This document shows, piece after piece, positions 36,237 to 46,267 of a stretch of 64,000 nt of DNA (position 1 is the first letter of the stretch; each line of letters opens with the position of its first letter). The DNA is from an uncultured Prevotella sp. (GTDB lineage Bacteria > Bacteroidota > Bacteroidia > Bacteroidales > Bacteroidaceae): the NCBI GenBank assembly GCA_902491375.1, contig CABUHE010000006.1:23241-87240 (forward strand). Direction: 5' to 3'. The notes under the pieces are model-generated. The model saw only the letters and a list, made by a program, of their open reading frames with translations. It was not told the origin of the DNA and did no database searches. The position numbers and the translations under genes are program-made.

Positions 36237-37172
36237 TCATTCCTTCAGCACCTTCTCAGCCTCCTCGCGGTCGTATTTCAGCTGTTCTATCAGCTTTGCC
36301 ACCGAACTGAACTTGCGCTCCTCGCGCAGACGGTGATAGAAAGTTACGCAGACGTTATGGCCGTACAGGTCGCCGTCGAAGTCGAAGATGTTCACCTCAA
36401 AAGTTGTTTCTGTACCGTCAAACGTAGGGCGCGTGCCGATATTCATCATGCCGTCGTGCAGCTCGTGAGCGTCGTCGATGCTCACCTTCACGGCGTAAAC
36501 ACCCGGCTCAGGTATCAGTTTGAGTTTGTCGGCAACGTCGATGTTGGCCGTTGGGAAACCGAGCCGGCGGCCTTCATGATATCCGCTGACCACAGTTCCG
36601 CCCATACGGTAATGGTAACCGAGGCACATTGTAGCCATATCGACCTCTCCTGCCGAAAGAAACGAGCGCACAACAGACGAGCTTACCTTAACTCCGTTGA
36701 GCACGAAAGCCTCCGCACGTTCTACTTCAATGCCGAGTTCACGCCCGTAACGCACGTAATCCTCAAAGCCTTCGGCACGGTTATGACCGAAACGGTTGTC
36801 GTAACCGGTGATTAAACGGCGCACGTTAAGACGGTCGCGGAGCACGTCTTTCATAAAGTCGTAGGCCGAGAGCGATGCCATCTGTTCATCGAAGTGCAGC
36901 ATTTCGCAGCGGTTTACGCCAGTAGCAGCTATCAGCCGGCGCTTCTCTTCAGCAGTAGTGAGCAAGCGAGGCTGGAACTCTTTATGCAGCACAAGGCGTG
37001 GATGACTGTCAAAAGTGATAACCGCCGACTGCAATCCATATTCCGCAGCACGGTCGATTACACACTTTATGAGGAACTTATGTCCTCTGTGTACGCCGTC
37101 GAAGAAGCCTATCGTGGCCACACACGGGGCTACGTTCTGCGGTGATTCATTGTTGGTTGTGGCTGGTATCAT
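36237..37172 (-). CDS. ribF: Bifunctional riboflavin kinase / FAD synthetase
   Basis: A 311-residue cytoplasmic enzyme that phosphorylates riboflavin to FMN and adenylates it to FAD. The N-terminal FAD synthetase domain has ATIGFFDGVHRGHKFL (nucleotidyltransferase GxxxGxHxGH-type motif) and ITGYDNRFGHNR; the C-terminal kinase domain has GRRLGFPTANI and MMNIGTRPTF with conserved Thr and Asn. Length is normal. Its product feeds flavoenzymes such as the neighbouring NDH-2, but the genes are not an operon. Confidence 0.96.
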   Translation of the reverse strand: MIPATTNNESPQNVAPCVATIGFFDGVHRGHKFLIKCVIDRAAEYGLQSAVITFDSHPRLVLHKEFQPRLLTTAEEKRRLIAATGVNRCEMLHFDEQMASLSAYDFMKDVLRDRLNVRRLITGYDNRFGHNRAEGFEDYVRYGRELGIEVERAEAFVLNGVKVSSSVVRSFLSAGEVDMATMCLGYHYRMGGTVVSGYHEGRRLGFPTANIDVADKLKLIPEPGVYAVKVSIDDAHELHDGMMNIGTRPTFDGTETTFEVNIFDFDGDLYGHNVCVTFYHRLREERKFSSVAKLIEQLKYDREEAEKVLKE

Positions 37173-37263
37173 GATGAATTATAATATTATTAGAATATTC
37201 TGAACAATTCAGAAATGCCCTGGCAGACGCCGATTTACATGCAGCTATGCCAGACAAAGCCTT

Positions 37264-37926
37264 TTAAAGCTGCCATATCGGAGCATACACGCTGTCGGTC
37301 GGGATGCCTGTTGGCTTACAGGTGCTGCTCTCCTTGCCGCCAAGGTCTATGTGCATGACGTTTATTCCGAGGCGTTTCGCACCCTCACAGTTGGCCGCAG
37401 AGTCGTCAATAAAGAGCGTCTCGCCGGCATTCATGCCCGAATCGTCAAGCACTTTACGGAATATTTCAGCGTCAGGCTTCAGCATGTGCATCTCGTAAGA
37501 CAGGTAAATGTTCCCGAAATAATCGTTTACGGTAAGTCCGCACTGCGTGAAATAGTCGCTGACAGACTTGCTCCAATGTATCGGATTTGTGTTGCTGAGC
37601 AGCGCCAGACGGTATTCGCCGCGCAAAGCAGCCAACCGTTCGAGCCTGTGACGGGGTATACCGGCAAGCAAAGCGTTCCATGCACCGCAGATGTCGGCAT
37701 CAGTCGCCATGCAGCCGGGACACGCCTTGCGCACAGCTTCACAGAATTCGGCCACGCCGATGTTGCCTACCTCAAGGTCGTGAAACAGGTCTTCCTGCCT
37801 GCACTCATCAACGTAGCCGGCGATGGCCCCGGCACCTATCCGCACGAAAGCGTCAATACACTTCCTGCGGTCAAGGTCGACGAGGACACCGCCGAAATCG
37901 AATATTATGTTCTTTATTACTTGCAT
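37264..37926 (-). CDS. HAD-family phosphatase, coupled to the Ca2+ ATPase gene
   Basis: A 220-residue HAD hydrolase of the class used on small sugar phosphates and similar. Motif I is FDFGGVLVDLD, motif II LLSNTNPIHW, motif III KPDAEIFRKVL and motif IV FIDDSAANCEGAKRLG, all intact. ATG at 37926 lies inside the last codons of the upstream ATPase gene (overlap 10 bp: ATG CAA GTA A), so translation is coupled; the frame can be read eight codons further upstream, but the ATG at 37926 is followed directly by VIKNIIFDFGG as in relatives. Substrate unknown. Confidence 0.88.
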   Translation of the reverse strand: MQVIKNIIFDFGGVLVDLDRRKCIDAFVRIGAGAIAGYVDECRQEDLFHDLEVGNIGVAEFCEAVRKACPGCMATDADICGAWNALLAGIPRHRLERLAALRGEYRLALLSNTNPIHWSKSVSDYFTQCGLTVNDYFGNIYLSYEMHMLKPDAEIFRKVLDDSGMNAGETLFIDDSAANCEGAKRLGINVMHIDLGGKESSTCKPTGIPTDSVYAPIWQL

Positions 37927-40526
37927 TTCAGACGTTTTACGGCGCGCCATATCTCACCTATCCAGAGAACGAGCGACGTAGAAGCGATAATCGTAACCCA
38001 CTCGGTAAGCGACAGCGGGTCGGTACGGAACATCTTGCCGCCGAAAGTAACTATCAGCCACTGTCCGCCGAGGATTATCAGCAGAACGAGCAGCAGACCG
38101 TTGTCGTGAGTGAAGGCGTGGAACGCTGAATGGTTAGAGCCGAACGCCTTGGCATTGAACAGGTTCCAGAACTGCAACATGACGAACGTCGTGAAGAACA
38201 ACGACAGCTCATGAACATGCAGACTGCCAGCACTCTGGTTGCAATGTATCAGGAACGCGAACAGCACAGCGAAGAATACAACGCCTATGAAGACAATTCC
38301 CTGAGCCATGCCTTTGGTTATGATGAAGTCAGACTGCTTGCGCGGCTTGTCTTTCATCACCTCATGCGAAGGCGGAAGAGATGCAAGAGCCAGTGCGGCA
38401 AATGTATCCATAATCAGATTTACCCAAAGAATCTGGGTTACGGTAAGCGGAAGTTCGGTGCCGATAACAGAACCGCCGAGCACGAGCAGCAGTGCAGTTA
38501 CGTTGACAACAAGCTGGAAGAAGAGGAAACGCTGTATGTTCTTATAGAGCGAACGGCCCCACATAACGGCGTTGACAATACTGCCGAACGAGTCGTCAAT
38601 CAGTGTCATATCGCTTGCCTCCTTAGCAACCGACGTACCAGAACCGAGCGACAGTCCGACGTGTGCGTGGTGAAGAGCAGGAGCATCGTTTGTTCCGTCG
38701 CCTGTAACGGCAACCACAGCGTTGTGCTTCTGGAGCAGATTGACAAGGCGCTGCTTGTCGGTAGGCCTTGCACGGCTCATCACGCGCAGCTTTACTACAC
38801 GCTCGAAAGCCTCCTCATCACTCAGAGCGGCAAAGTCAGGGCCTGTTATCTGAGCCTCGGCAGAAGTGTCCTTATCCCATATTCCAATCTGGCGTGCTAT
38901 CTCGATAGCCGTAGCTGATGTGTCGCCTGTTACTATCTTGACCTGTATTCCGGCGTCAAGACACTGCTTGACAGCACCGGGAACGTCAGCACGAATCGGG
39001 TCGCTGATGGCTGTTACGGCCTGGAATGTCAGCTTGGCACCGCTTGCTATCGCACTCATATCAGGCTGTTCGCCGTCAGCAAGCACACGGTAAGCGAAGG
39101 CCAGAGTACGCATGGCCTGGTTCTGATAGCCGTGCAGACGGTCGGCAATCTCCTTGCGTGCGTCAGGCGCGATGTCGCAGAACGTTGCTATAATCTCCGG
39201 CGCACCCTTAATGAAGAGCACACGGCGGCCGCCTACCTTACCGACGGTAGCCATATACTTGCGCTCTGTCGAGAACGGAAGCTGTGCCTCGATGTTCTCG
39301 TCTTTTCTAAGTGTCTTATAATCAATGCCGTTCTTCTCAAGCCACAACAGCAGGGCAATCTCCGTAGGGTTACCGATGCCCTTGCCGCCCTCGGCGTCGA
39401 GATGTGCGGTTGTATTGAGAGCGATGGCTGAATTGAACAGTTCTGCGTCGGCATCATAAGTCTTCATGTCTGCCACCTGCATCTTGTTCTGTGTCAGCGT
39501 ACCGGTCTTGTCGGTACAGATTACCGTTACAGCGCCCATAGTCTCGCATGCGTGGAGCTTGCGCACAAGGTTATTGTTCTTCAGCATACGGCGCATGTTG
39601 AGCGCAAGACTCAGCGTTACGGCCATAGGCATTCCTTCAGGCACGGCCATTACTATAAGCGTTACAGCCATCATGAAATACTGCAACACGGTCTCTGCCA
39701 TACGCAGATAGTCTGTTGAAGCCCAGATTCCCTGCGCATCGACAACGATGTCGCGTGTAAGGAAGATAACAAAGGCAGCCACAGAGATACCGATGCCGAA
39801 CTTGCTTATCAGCTTTGCCAGTTTGTCGAGCTGTATGTTGAGCGGAGTCTTGACAGAAGTTATTTCAGTACTTGAGCGTGCCACCTTACCGATTTCGGTC
39901 GCATCGCCTACTTCGGTAACCTGATACGTGCCGCGTCCGTTCATCACCATCGTGCTGCGCAGCACCTTCGACGACGGATAAGTAGCCTCCTTGTCGTTCT
40001 TGTCGGGGTCGGCATGCTTTGTTATGATAGGCTCGCCGGTAAGCGACGACTCGTCAATCTGAAGGTCGGTCGACTCTATCAGCGTACCGTCGGCAGGAAT
40101 CTCGTCGCCTACTTCGATGATAACCACATCGCCGACAACCACATCTTTTCTCGCCACCTCAACCACTTTGCCGTTGCGGCGCACCTTGACAGGCGACTCT
40201 TCGCCAAGAGCTGTAAGCACGTTGAACTTCTTGGCAGCGTCCATCTCAAACCAGAAGCCGATTGTAGTGGCAAGAATGATGGCGAGGATTATACCGATAG
40301 TCTCGACATACTCGCCGTGGATGGCTGCCAAAGCAAGCGAAACGACGGCTGCTACAAGTAAGATTTTAATGATAGGGTCCTTGTATTTCTCAAGATAGAG
40401 TTTCCACAGAGGAGTCCTCTTAGGAGGAGTAAGCGTGTTTTCGCCGTGCTGCTGACGGCTTTCAATAACTTCATTATCCGTCAATCCACGCGGATTGCTG
40501 AATAATGGATTAATCTCGTTGCTCAT
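37917..40526 (-). CDS. PMCA-type calcium-translocating P-type ATPase
   Basis: An 869-residue P2-type cation pump. It has ten predicted membrane helices, the actuator TGE motif (SSLTGEPI), the phosphorylation site CTDKTGTLT, KGAPE for ATP binding and VTGDGTNDAPAL in the hinge. Membrane segment M4 has AVPEGMPMAV, the PEGL-like motif of Ca2+ or Mn2+ pumps. It probably exports Ca2+ from the cytoplasm. A HAD phosphatase gene overlaps its stop by 10 bp. Confidence 0.93.
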   Translation of the reverse strand: MSNEINPLFSNPRGLTDNEVIESRQQHGENTLTPPKRTPLWKLYLEKYKDPIIKILLVAAVVSLALAAIHGEYVETIGIILAIILATTIGFWFEMDAAKKFNVLTALGEESPVKVRRNGKVVEVARKDVVVGDVVIIEVGDEIPADGTLIESTDLQIDESSLTGEPIITKHADPDKNDKEATYPSSKVLRSTMVMNGRGTYQVTEVGDATEIGKVARSSTEITSVKTPLNIQLDKLAKLISKFGIGISVAAFVIFLTRDIVVDAQGIWASTDYLRMAETVLQYFMMAVTLIVMAVPEGMPMAVTLSLALNMRRMLKNNNLVRKLHACETMGAVTVICTDKTGTLTQNKMQVADMKTYDADAELFNSAIALNTTAHLDAEGGKGIGNPTEIALLLWLEKNGIDYKTLRKDENIEAQLPFSTERKYMATVGKVGGRRVLFIKGAPEIIATFCDIAPDARKEIADRLHGYQNQAMRTLAFAYRVLADGEQPDMSAIASGAKLTFQAVTAISDPIRADVPGAVKQCLDAGIQVKIVTGDTSATAIEIARQIGIWDKDTSAEAQITGPDFAALSDEEAFERVVKLRVMSRARPTDKQRLVNLLQKHNAVVAVTGDGTNDAPALHHAHVGLSLGSGTSVAKEASDMTLIDDSFGSIVNAVMWGRSLYKNIQRFLFFQLVVNVTALLLVLGGSVIGTELPLTVTQILWVNLIMDTFAALALASLPPSHEVMKDKPRKQSDFIITKGMAQGIVFIGVVFFAVLFAFLIHCNQSAGSLHVHELSLFFTTFVMLQFWNLFNAKAFGSNHSAFHAFTHDNGLLLVLLIILGGQWLIVTFGGKMFRTDPLSLTEWVTIIASTSLVLWIGEIWRAVKRLKCK

Positions 40527-40879
40527 TTACTAGAAAATAATAAGAAATTATTAAGTTAATACTTGCCTGCAAATTTAACATAAATCGCCGAAAATATCTA
40601 TTACTCACGCACTTTATCACATATTTTTAACTAATCTTTCCATTTTAATATGTAATAACGGCAGACATTTCCCTTTCACGCGACAACATCCAGGCGCACT
40701 CCATACAGCGATAAAACAACGCGCCGGACAGCTCTGTAAACCATACAGACACAGGCAAAAGAGCCTAAGCCATAAATTCAACAAACAGGCACGAAGCGGC
40801 ATCAGACATTCCGTATCATAAGCTTTCGTAAAACGTCTGGCTGCATATATCCGGCAGCGCAGACAACACCGAAAAAGCA

Positions 40880-40958
40880 AAAGATGCCCTTTTGCATTGC
40901 AAGAGAGCATCTTTCGCCACGTAAAAGAGCATCTTTTACAGCATGAAAGATGCTCTTT
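40880..40958. repeat. Four-module 22-bp periodic palindrome array, copy D
   Basis: Modules begin at 40880 (AAAGATGCCCTTT), 40902 (AGAGAGCATCTTT), 40924 (AAAGAGCATCTTT) and 40946 (AAAGATGCTCTTT), exact 22-bp steps. Modules 3 and 4 are perfect reverse complements and with flanking GTA/TAC give a 16-bp perfect hairpin with 9-nt loop. It is the most intact copy. It lies 200 bp upstream of the tRNA and 354 bp upstream of the Ca2+ ATPase. Confidence 0.92.
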
Positions 40959-41118
40959 TACAAAGCATTGAAAATCAACACATTACATCACAAGCAAAAG
41001 AGCACACAACAAATCCGCTACCTCCAATCCTCCACCCTACCGCCCACAACAAACAACTTTTTTAACCTTTTTAAGTCACATTTCCACAAAAAAATTTGGC
41101 GGTTTGCCCAAACTTCAG

Positions 41119-41126
41119 TACCTTTG
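41119..41126 (+). promoter_or_regulatory. Promoter of the tRNA gene
   Basis: TACCTTTG followed by C matches the -7 box; TTTG at 41095-41098 lies 20 nt upstream as -33 element. Confidence 0.7.
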
Positions 41127-41157
41127 CACCCACAAAGACCGAGACACGGTCCGAGTA

Positions 41158-41231
41158 GGGCTTTTAGCTCAGTTGGTTAGAGCAACAGACTCATAATCTG
41201 GAGGTCCCAGGTTCAAGCCCTGGATGGCCCA
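41158..41231 (+). tRNA. tRNA with CAU anticodon (Met elongator or lysidine-modified Ile)
   Basis: A 74-nt cloverleaf: acceptor GGGC paired with GGCCC-side bases, D arm GCTC/GAGC, anticodon loop CTCATAA, T arm CCAGG-TTCAAGC-CCTGG, discriminator A. CCA is not encoded. The acceptor has one T-T mismatch and the top of the anticodon stem an A-G mismatch. CAU can mean methionine or, after TilS modification, isoleucine; sequence alone does not decide. Confidence 0.9.
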
Positions 41232-41239
41232 CACAAAAC

Positions 41240-41280
41240 AAAGCGTTAATTGCACAATATCAAGCAGTTAGCGCTTTTTT
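41240..41280 (+). terminator. Terminator after the tRNA
   Basis: AAAGCGTTAA (41240-41249) pairs with TTAGCGCTTT (41268-41277) with one G-U, followed by three more T residues. It ends the single-tRNA transcript. Confidence 0.8.
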
Positions 41281-41835
41281 CTTTGTTTTTCAGTATGAGT
41301 TCAGGCTGACTGAAACCAGCAGGAATATAGTGTTTTACATCATTTTGTTGACTTATTGTTGACTAATAAAGCCAATAAAATATATTGACAATAATAAAAA
41401 CGACTATTTAACGCATAAAATCAGAACCCAATTCACTGCCTTTTACAATGACGACAAGAAACGGAGATGATAAATTATACGTTCAAACAAAATTTACTAC
41501 TCTATTACAGCGAATGCCATCCGCACAAAAACACGAACAATAAAGAATATCAGACTATTTCTACACAATAATAAAAATATGAGAACCGGCATCACAGTTA
41601 ACGCTGATTCTATTTTTTATACAAAGACTCACCCTTCGTTTTTTTTTAAATTTATATCATAAAAAACTTATGAAAGAGTTATGAAAATACGAAAATCTTT
41701 TATATCTTTGTTCCTTATACAACCAGCAATAATTCATACTGATGTTGCAGGTAATAATGCGACAAATGATGATTTCAGTGCTGGGAAATAATAACAAATC
41801 AATAACTGAGAATAATAAAAGAACAATAAATAATA
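41281..41835. other. Intergenic region between tRNA and hsdM
   Basis: About 555 bp, AT-rich, without a credible gene. It carries the hsdM promoter at 41703. No integrase, transposase or direct copy of the tRNA 3' end was seen, although the tRNA border of a defence island is typical of an old integration site. Confidence 0.6.
41703..41710 (+). promoter_or_regulatory. Promoter of the restriction-modification operon
   Basis: TATCTTTG followed by T matches TAnnTTTG, about 125 nt before hsdM. It is the only clear promoter before the RM genes, consistent with one transcript across hsdM, rhuM-fic and hsdS. Confidence 0.6.
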
Positions 41836-43401
41836 ATGGCAAAGAAACAAGTAAAACAGAAAAGCATAGAAGAAAACCTTTGGGAGTCGGCTAACAAATT
41901 GCGTGGCTCGGTTGAGCCGTCCGAATACAAGCATGTTGTTCTGAGCTTGATATTCCTGAAGTATGCTTACGACCGTTTCATACAACGTAAAAACGAGATT
42001 ATAGCCGACGGCAAAAGCGCGTTTGTCGACCAGCCTGTTTTCTATAATGCCAAGAACGTGTTTTACTTGAACGAGATAAGCCGCTGGAGCTACATTATGG
42101 AGAATGCCAAGCAAAACGACATTGCCATAAAGATTGACAAGGCTCTGGCGACCGTAGAGAAAGACAACCCCACTCTGCGCGGTGCCCTGCCCAGCAATTA
42201 TTATTCAGGTCTGGGGCTCGACCGCAACAAGCTGGCGGCGCTGCTCGACGTGATAAATGACATTGACACTCTGAAAGACCCGGAAAACGACCTGATAGGC
42301 CGTGTATATGAATATTTCCTTGCCAAGTTTGCCATTGCCGAAGGTAAGGGTAAGGGCGAGTATTATACGCCGAAGACCATTGTAAACCTTATTGCCGAAA
42401 TGATAGAGCCTTATCGCGGTAAGATTTACGACCCATGCTGCGGTTCTGGCGGTATGTTTGTGCAGAGCATGAAGTTTATCGAGGCTCACCACGGCAACAA
42501 AAAGGATATTTCCGTCTACGGTCAGGAATATACCAACACCACATATAAACTGGCAAAGATGAATCTTGCCATACGTGGCATAGCCAACAATCTTGGCGAA
42601 CAGGCTGCCGATACGTTCCATAACGATCAGCACAAAGACCTGAAAGCTGACTTCATTATGGCAAATCCCCCTTTCAACCAGAAGTCGTGGCGTGCCGAAA
42701 ACGAGCTTATTGACGATCCGCGCTGGAAAGGATATGAAGTTCCGCCTACAGGCAATGCCAACTATGGATGGATACTCAATATCGTTTCAAAGATGTCTGC
42801 AAACGGCATGGCCGGATTCCTGCTGGCTAACGGCGCATTGAGTGGCGACGGTACAGAGCTTGACATACGCCGGCAGCTGTTGAAGAATCATCTGGTTGAA
42901 GCCATCGTTATTCTTCCGCGCAACATGTTTTATTCTACCGACATAAGCGTAACTCTCTGGATACTGGCAGGCAACCGTAAGGCACGCACTGTGGAGCAGA
43001 ACGGCAAGACCGTGAAATACCGTAATCGCGAGAATGAAGTGCTGTTTATAGACCTGCGCCAGTGGGGCGAGCCGTTCGAGAAGAAATACATACAGTTCTC
43101 AAAAGAACAGATAGCACAGATAGCCGAAAACTTCCATAACTGGCAGCGCGAAGGTTATGAGCAGACTTATAAGAATGTGCCTGAATATTGCTATTCGGCT
43201 ACTCTTGAAGAAATAGAGGCTAAAGGTTGGTCGCTAGTACCGAGCAAATACATTGAGTTCAAGAGCCGTGACGAAGGCGTAGACTTCGACACAAAGATGA
43301 AAGAGCTGCAAACTGAAATGAAAGATTTGCTGAAACAGGAGGAGGAAAGCAGAAAGGATTTGTTGAACCTGTTTAAAGAGTTGGGCTATGGACTTGAATG
43401 A
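41836..43401 (+). CDS. hsdM: Type I restriction-modification methyltransferase subunit
   Basis: A 521-residue N6-adenine DNA methyltransferase. The N-terminal helical domain (about 1-150) precedes the AdoMet core: motif I YDPCCGSGGMF near residue 200 and catalytic NPPF at 277-280 in MANPPFNQK. The C-terminal coiled coil (KMKELQTEMKDLLKQEEESR) docks HsdS. Its last 14 bases overlap the start of the RhuM-Fic gene, so the two are translationally coupled. Confidence 0.96.
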   Translation: MAKKQVKQKSIEENLWESANKLRGSVEPSEYKHVVLSLIFLKYAYDRFIQRKNEIIADGKSAFVDQPVFYNAKNVFYLNEISRWSYIMENAKQNDIAIKIDKALATVEKDNPTLRGALPSNYYSGLGLDRNKLAALLDVINDIDTLKDPENDLIGRVYEYFLAKFAIAEGKGKGEYYTPKTIVNLIAEMIEPYRGKIYDPCCGSGGMFVQSMKFIEAHHGNKKDISVYGQEYTNTTYKLAKMNLAIRGIANNLGEQAADTFHNDQHKDLKADFIMANPPFNQKSWRAENELIDDPRWKGYEVPPTGNANYGWILNIVSKMSANGMAGFLLANGALSGDGTELDIRRQLLKNHLVEAIVILPRNMFYSTDISVTLWILAGNRKARTVEQNGKTVKYRNRENEVLFIDLRQWGEPFEKKYIQFSKEQIAQIAENFHNWQREGYEQTYKNVPEYCYSATLEEIEAKGWSLVPSKYIEFKSRDEGVDFDTKMKELQTEMKDLLKQEEESRKDLLNLFKELGYGLE

Positions 43402-44365
43402 TAAGATTGTAATCTACCAAACGGCTGATGGACAAACGTCCATTGACGTGAAATTGGAAAACGATACTGTATGGCTTTCAGCTAACCAGATGGCCATTCT
43501 GTTTGACAGGGATGAAAAGACCATAAGAAAACATATCAATAATGTCTTTTCCGAAGGTGAACTGGAAAAAGAGAACAACACGCATTTTTTGCGTGTTGAT
43601 GGGGTGAAACAGCCTGTTGCCTTTTATTCTTTGGATGTCATCATTTCCGTGGGCTATCGTGTAAAAAGCCAGCGTGGCACGCAGTTCCGTATTTGGGCAA
43701 ACAAAGTGCTGAAAGAATATTTAATAAAAGGCTATGCCGTCAATAAAGCCTTGACAGAACAACACTATACGGAGTTAAAGCAGTTGGTTACAGTCTTGGG
43801 CAGAACGGTCAAGACACAAGAGGCACTGACTTCTGACGATGCGCTCAATCTGGTGGAAGTGGTTGCCGATTATGCTTATGCCCTTGACACTCTGGACAAG
43901 TACGATTATCAGCAACTGGCTGTTGAGCAGACCACTAACGAAGCCAAGTTTCGTGCTACATACGAAGGAGCCATGTTGGCAATAGAAGAACTGAAAGAGA
44001 AATTCGGCGGCAGCCAGTGGTTCGCCAATGAGAAAGACGATTCGTTTAAGAGTTCCATAGGGCAGATATATCAGACTTTCGGCGGACAAGACCTTTATCC
44101 GTCAGTAGAAGAAAAGGCCGCTATGTTGCTTTATCTCGTTACAAAGAATCATTCGTTCAGCGACGGCAACAAACGCATAGCCGCAACTCTCTTCTTATGG
44201 TTTATGGCCGGTAACGGCATTCTCTATAATCCTGACGGCACCAAGCGCATAGCCGACAACACTCTTGTTGCCCTTACGCTGATGATAGCCGAAAGCCGCA
44301 CAGAAGAAAAAGACGTGATGGTGAAAGTAGTTGTAAACCTTATTAACAAGAACAATTATGAGTAA
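43388..44365 (+). CDS. RhuM-Fic/Doc fusion protein embedded in the RM operon
   Basis: A 325-residue protein. Residues 1-130 are a RhuM domain (VWLSANQMAILFDRDEKTIR, HINNVFSEGEL, SVGYRVKSQRGTQFRIWA). Residues 190-325 form a Fic/Doc domain with motif HSFSDGNKRIA (His255), where K replaces the usual second Gly of AMPylating Fic enzymes, as in the Doc EF-Tu kinase. No inhibitory helix motif was recognised. It overlaps hsdM by 14 bp and hsdS by 8 bp, so it is made with the RM proteins. RhuM-Fic genes are often found beside type I RM genes; the role is unproven. It could be a toxin that responds to failed modification, or a regulator of the RM complex. Confidence 0.9.
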   Translation: MDLNDKIVIYQTADGQTSIDVKLENDTVWLSANQMAILFDRDEKTIRKHINNVFSEGELEKENNTHFLRVDGVKQPVAFYSLDVIISVGYRVKSQRGTQFRIWANKVLKEYLIKGYAVNKALTEQHYTELKQLVTVLGRTVKTQEALTSDDALNLVEVVADYAYALDTLDKYDYQQLAVEQTTNEAKFRATYEGAMLAIEELKEKFGGSQWFANEKDDSFKSSIGQIYQTFGGQDLYPSVEEKAAMLLYLVTKNHSFSDGNKRIAATLFLWFMAGNGILYNPDGTKRIADNTLVALTLMIAESRTEEKDVMVKVVVNLINKNNYE

Positions 44366-45422
44366 GACAAACTACAAACGCTTGGGCGATTATATCCGCG
44401 AAGTGGATATAAGGAATCGAGATTTGAAGGTAAAATTATCTCAAGGAATTTCCAATGAGAAGTATTTTCAACAGCCCAAACAAGTTGCAATAAATCCTTA
44501 TAACGATAAAATTGTAAGAAAAGGACAATTTGCATTTAATCGTGCAACAACACGAAATGGGAATAAAATATCTATTGCTTATAGAGAAGCAGAAGACTGT
44601 ACAGTTTCTGCATCATATTGTGTATTTGATGTTAAAAACGAAGATATTTTATCTCCTAAATATCTTATGATGTGGTTCAAGCGACCTGAGTTTGACAGAT
44701 ATGCAATCTACCACTCACACGGTAGCGCACACGAATATTTTACATTTGAAAATATGTGCGAAGTTGAATTACCAATTCCTCCAATTGACCAACAACGAAA
44801 AATAGTTGCAGAATACAATGCAATACAGCGACGTATAAAACTCAATGAACAGCTAATCGTAAAATTGGAAGAAACAGCCCAAGCCATTTACCGCAAAATG
44901 TTTGTTGATGGAATAGACAAAAATAATTTACCTGAAGGGTGGAGAATGGGAACACTTGGTGAAATTGCGGATTTCAAAAACGGTAAAGCAACAAAATTAA
45001 ATAATGGTATTATTCCTGTTTATGGTGGAAATGGAATAGTTGGATATACAAATACGTTTAATACAGAAAATGTGGTTGTTATTGGAAGAGTAGGTATAAA
45101 TTGTGGAAATGCAATTTTGGAACCTAATAAATGTTGGGTAAATGACAATGCAATAATGACTATGTCCAAATCGGATAATATACATTTCCTATATTGGCTT
45201 ATACGTGAGATGGATTTAAACAGTCAAAGCGAAGGTTCTGGTCAACCTTTATTGACACAAGCAGTACTAAATCAACAATATTGTATTATTCCAGATTTTT
45301 GTAAAATAGAATCTTTCGACAATAAAGCAAAAGCTTTGGCTCTGAATACATTCATAAAGCAAAGTGAGATAGTAAAGTTAAACGAATTACAGTCTTTGAT
45401 TTTAGCAAAGATGGGGCAATAA
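44358..45422 (+). CDS. hsdS: Type I restriction-modification specificity subunit
   Basis: A 354-residue DNA-recognition subunit with two target-recognition regions: residues about 15-155 (ending in LPIPPIDQQRKIVAEYNAI, first helical spacer) and about 190-340 (starting GWRMGTLGEIADFKNG, ending in a second helix NELQSLILAKM). The gene is distinctly AT-rich after its first 20 codons, unlike hsdM, so the recognition region was probably exchanged. No inverted second hsdS or invertase is present, so the phase-variation type of switching is not supported. Confidence 0.93.
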   Translation: MSKTNYKRLGDYIREVDIRNRDLKVKLSQGISNEKYFQQPKQVAINPYNDKIVRKGQFAFNRATTRNGNKISIAYREAEDCTVSASYCVFDVKNEDILSPKYLMMWFKRPEFDRYAIYHSHGSAHEYFTFENMCEVELPIPPIDQQRKIVAEYNAIQRRIKLNEQLIVKLEETAQAIYRKMFVDGIDKNNLPEGWRMGTLGEIADFKNGKATKLNNGIIPVYGGNGIVGYTNTFNTENVVVIGRVGINCGNAILEPNKCWVNDNAIMTMSKSDNIHFLYWLIREMDLNSQSEGSGQPLLTQAVLNQQYCIIPDFCKIESFDNKAKALALNTFIKQSEIVKLNELQSLILAKMGQ

Positions 45423-45431
45423 TGAATAACT

Positions 45432-46235
45432 ATGGTTACATTAAGAAAATGTCTTCCTTCCAATGTGTTGGAAATGATTAGTAATATTTTAGGTAATACA
45501 TCAGAGGGACTTAAAAATACAGAAATACATAGATTCTTGTTACAAGCTAATATTGATGATATAGATTCAACAAATACCAAAAGGTATAGGTTGTTTAATG
45601 CATTAGCTAACGAACAAAATAAGCATAAATGTTCTAATAATATTCTTAATTTTATTGGATTAGTTCTTGCTCCATCAAGGTTTGTCAATAACCATACTAA
45701 GTTTGATGAACTTAGAACGTTGGTAAATCAACAACTTGCATTTGTTGGCTATGAGTTACAAGAAAATGGGAAATATAAAGAGATAACCCCAGCAAGTACA
45801 TTATCAGATATTGAAATTAAAGTTAAGAATTTAAAGATAGAATTAGAAAGAAGAACCGCACATCATGAAATATTTAAATATTGTAAGACTGAACTATTGC
45901 AGAATAATTATTTTCATGCTGTATTGGAGGCTAATAAAGGTTTATTTCAGCGAATAAGAGATTTATCTGGAATCAATACTGACGGAAATAATTTAATTGA
46001 GCAAGTTTTTAGTTCCCACCCGATATTAATAATTAATAATTACCAAACTTCATCAGAAAAGAATGAACATATAGGTTTTTTTAATTTATTGAAGGGATTG
46101 TGTTCTATGTTTAGAAACCCCACAGCTCATGAACCTAAAATTGATTGGGATATATCGGAACAAGATGCTTTAGATATATTAGGGATAATTTCATATTGTC
46201 ATAGAAGATTGGATAAAGCACAAAAAATACGATAA
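45432..46235 (+). CDS. TIGR02391/Abi-like protein with a HEPN-type motif
   Basis: A 267-residue protein of the TIGR02391 type, 9 bp after hsdS. The N-terminal 100 residues are helical, and the C-terminal segment has SMFRNPTAHEPKIDWDISEQ. Arg228 and His233 form an R-x4-H motif like the active site of HEPN RNases. The gene is as AT-rich as hsdS and appears to have come with it. Many such proteins are found in defence islands and are suspected of triggering abortive infection by RNA cleavage. Activity is inference from the motif. Confidence 0.8.
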   Translation: MVTLRKCLPSNVLEMISNILGNTSEGLKNTEIHRFLLQANIDDIDSTNTKRYRLFNALANEQNKHKCSNNILNFIGLVLAPSRFVNNHTKFDELRTLVNQQLAFVGYELQENGKYKEITPASTLSDIEIKVKNLKIELERRTAHHEIFKYCKTELLQNNYFHAVLEANKGLFQRIRDLSGINTDGNNLIEQVFSSHPILIINNYQTSSEKNEHIGFFNLLKGLCSMFRNPTAHEPKIDWDISEQDALDILGIISYCHRRLDKAQKIR

Positions 46236-46267
46236 TATTCTAATTAAAAGTTTACAAAAACACATTT

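Larger units (their letters stand above)
40527..41157. other. Intergenic region between the Ca2+ ATPase and the tRNA
   Basis: About 630 bp with no credible gene (frames of 76-97 codons overlap the repeat and lack family features). It carries repeat array D, the tRNA promoter at 41119 and a small GACCG/CGGTC hairpin in the tRNA leader at 41137-41151. Confidence 0.6.
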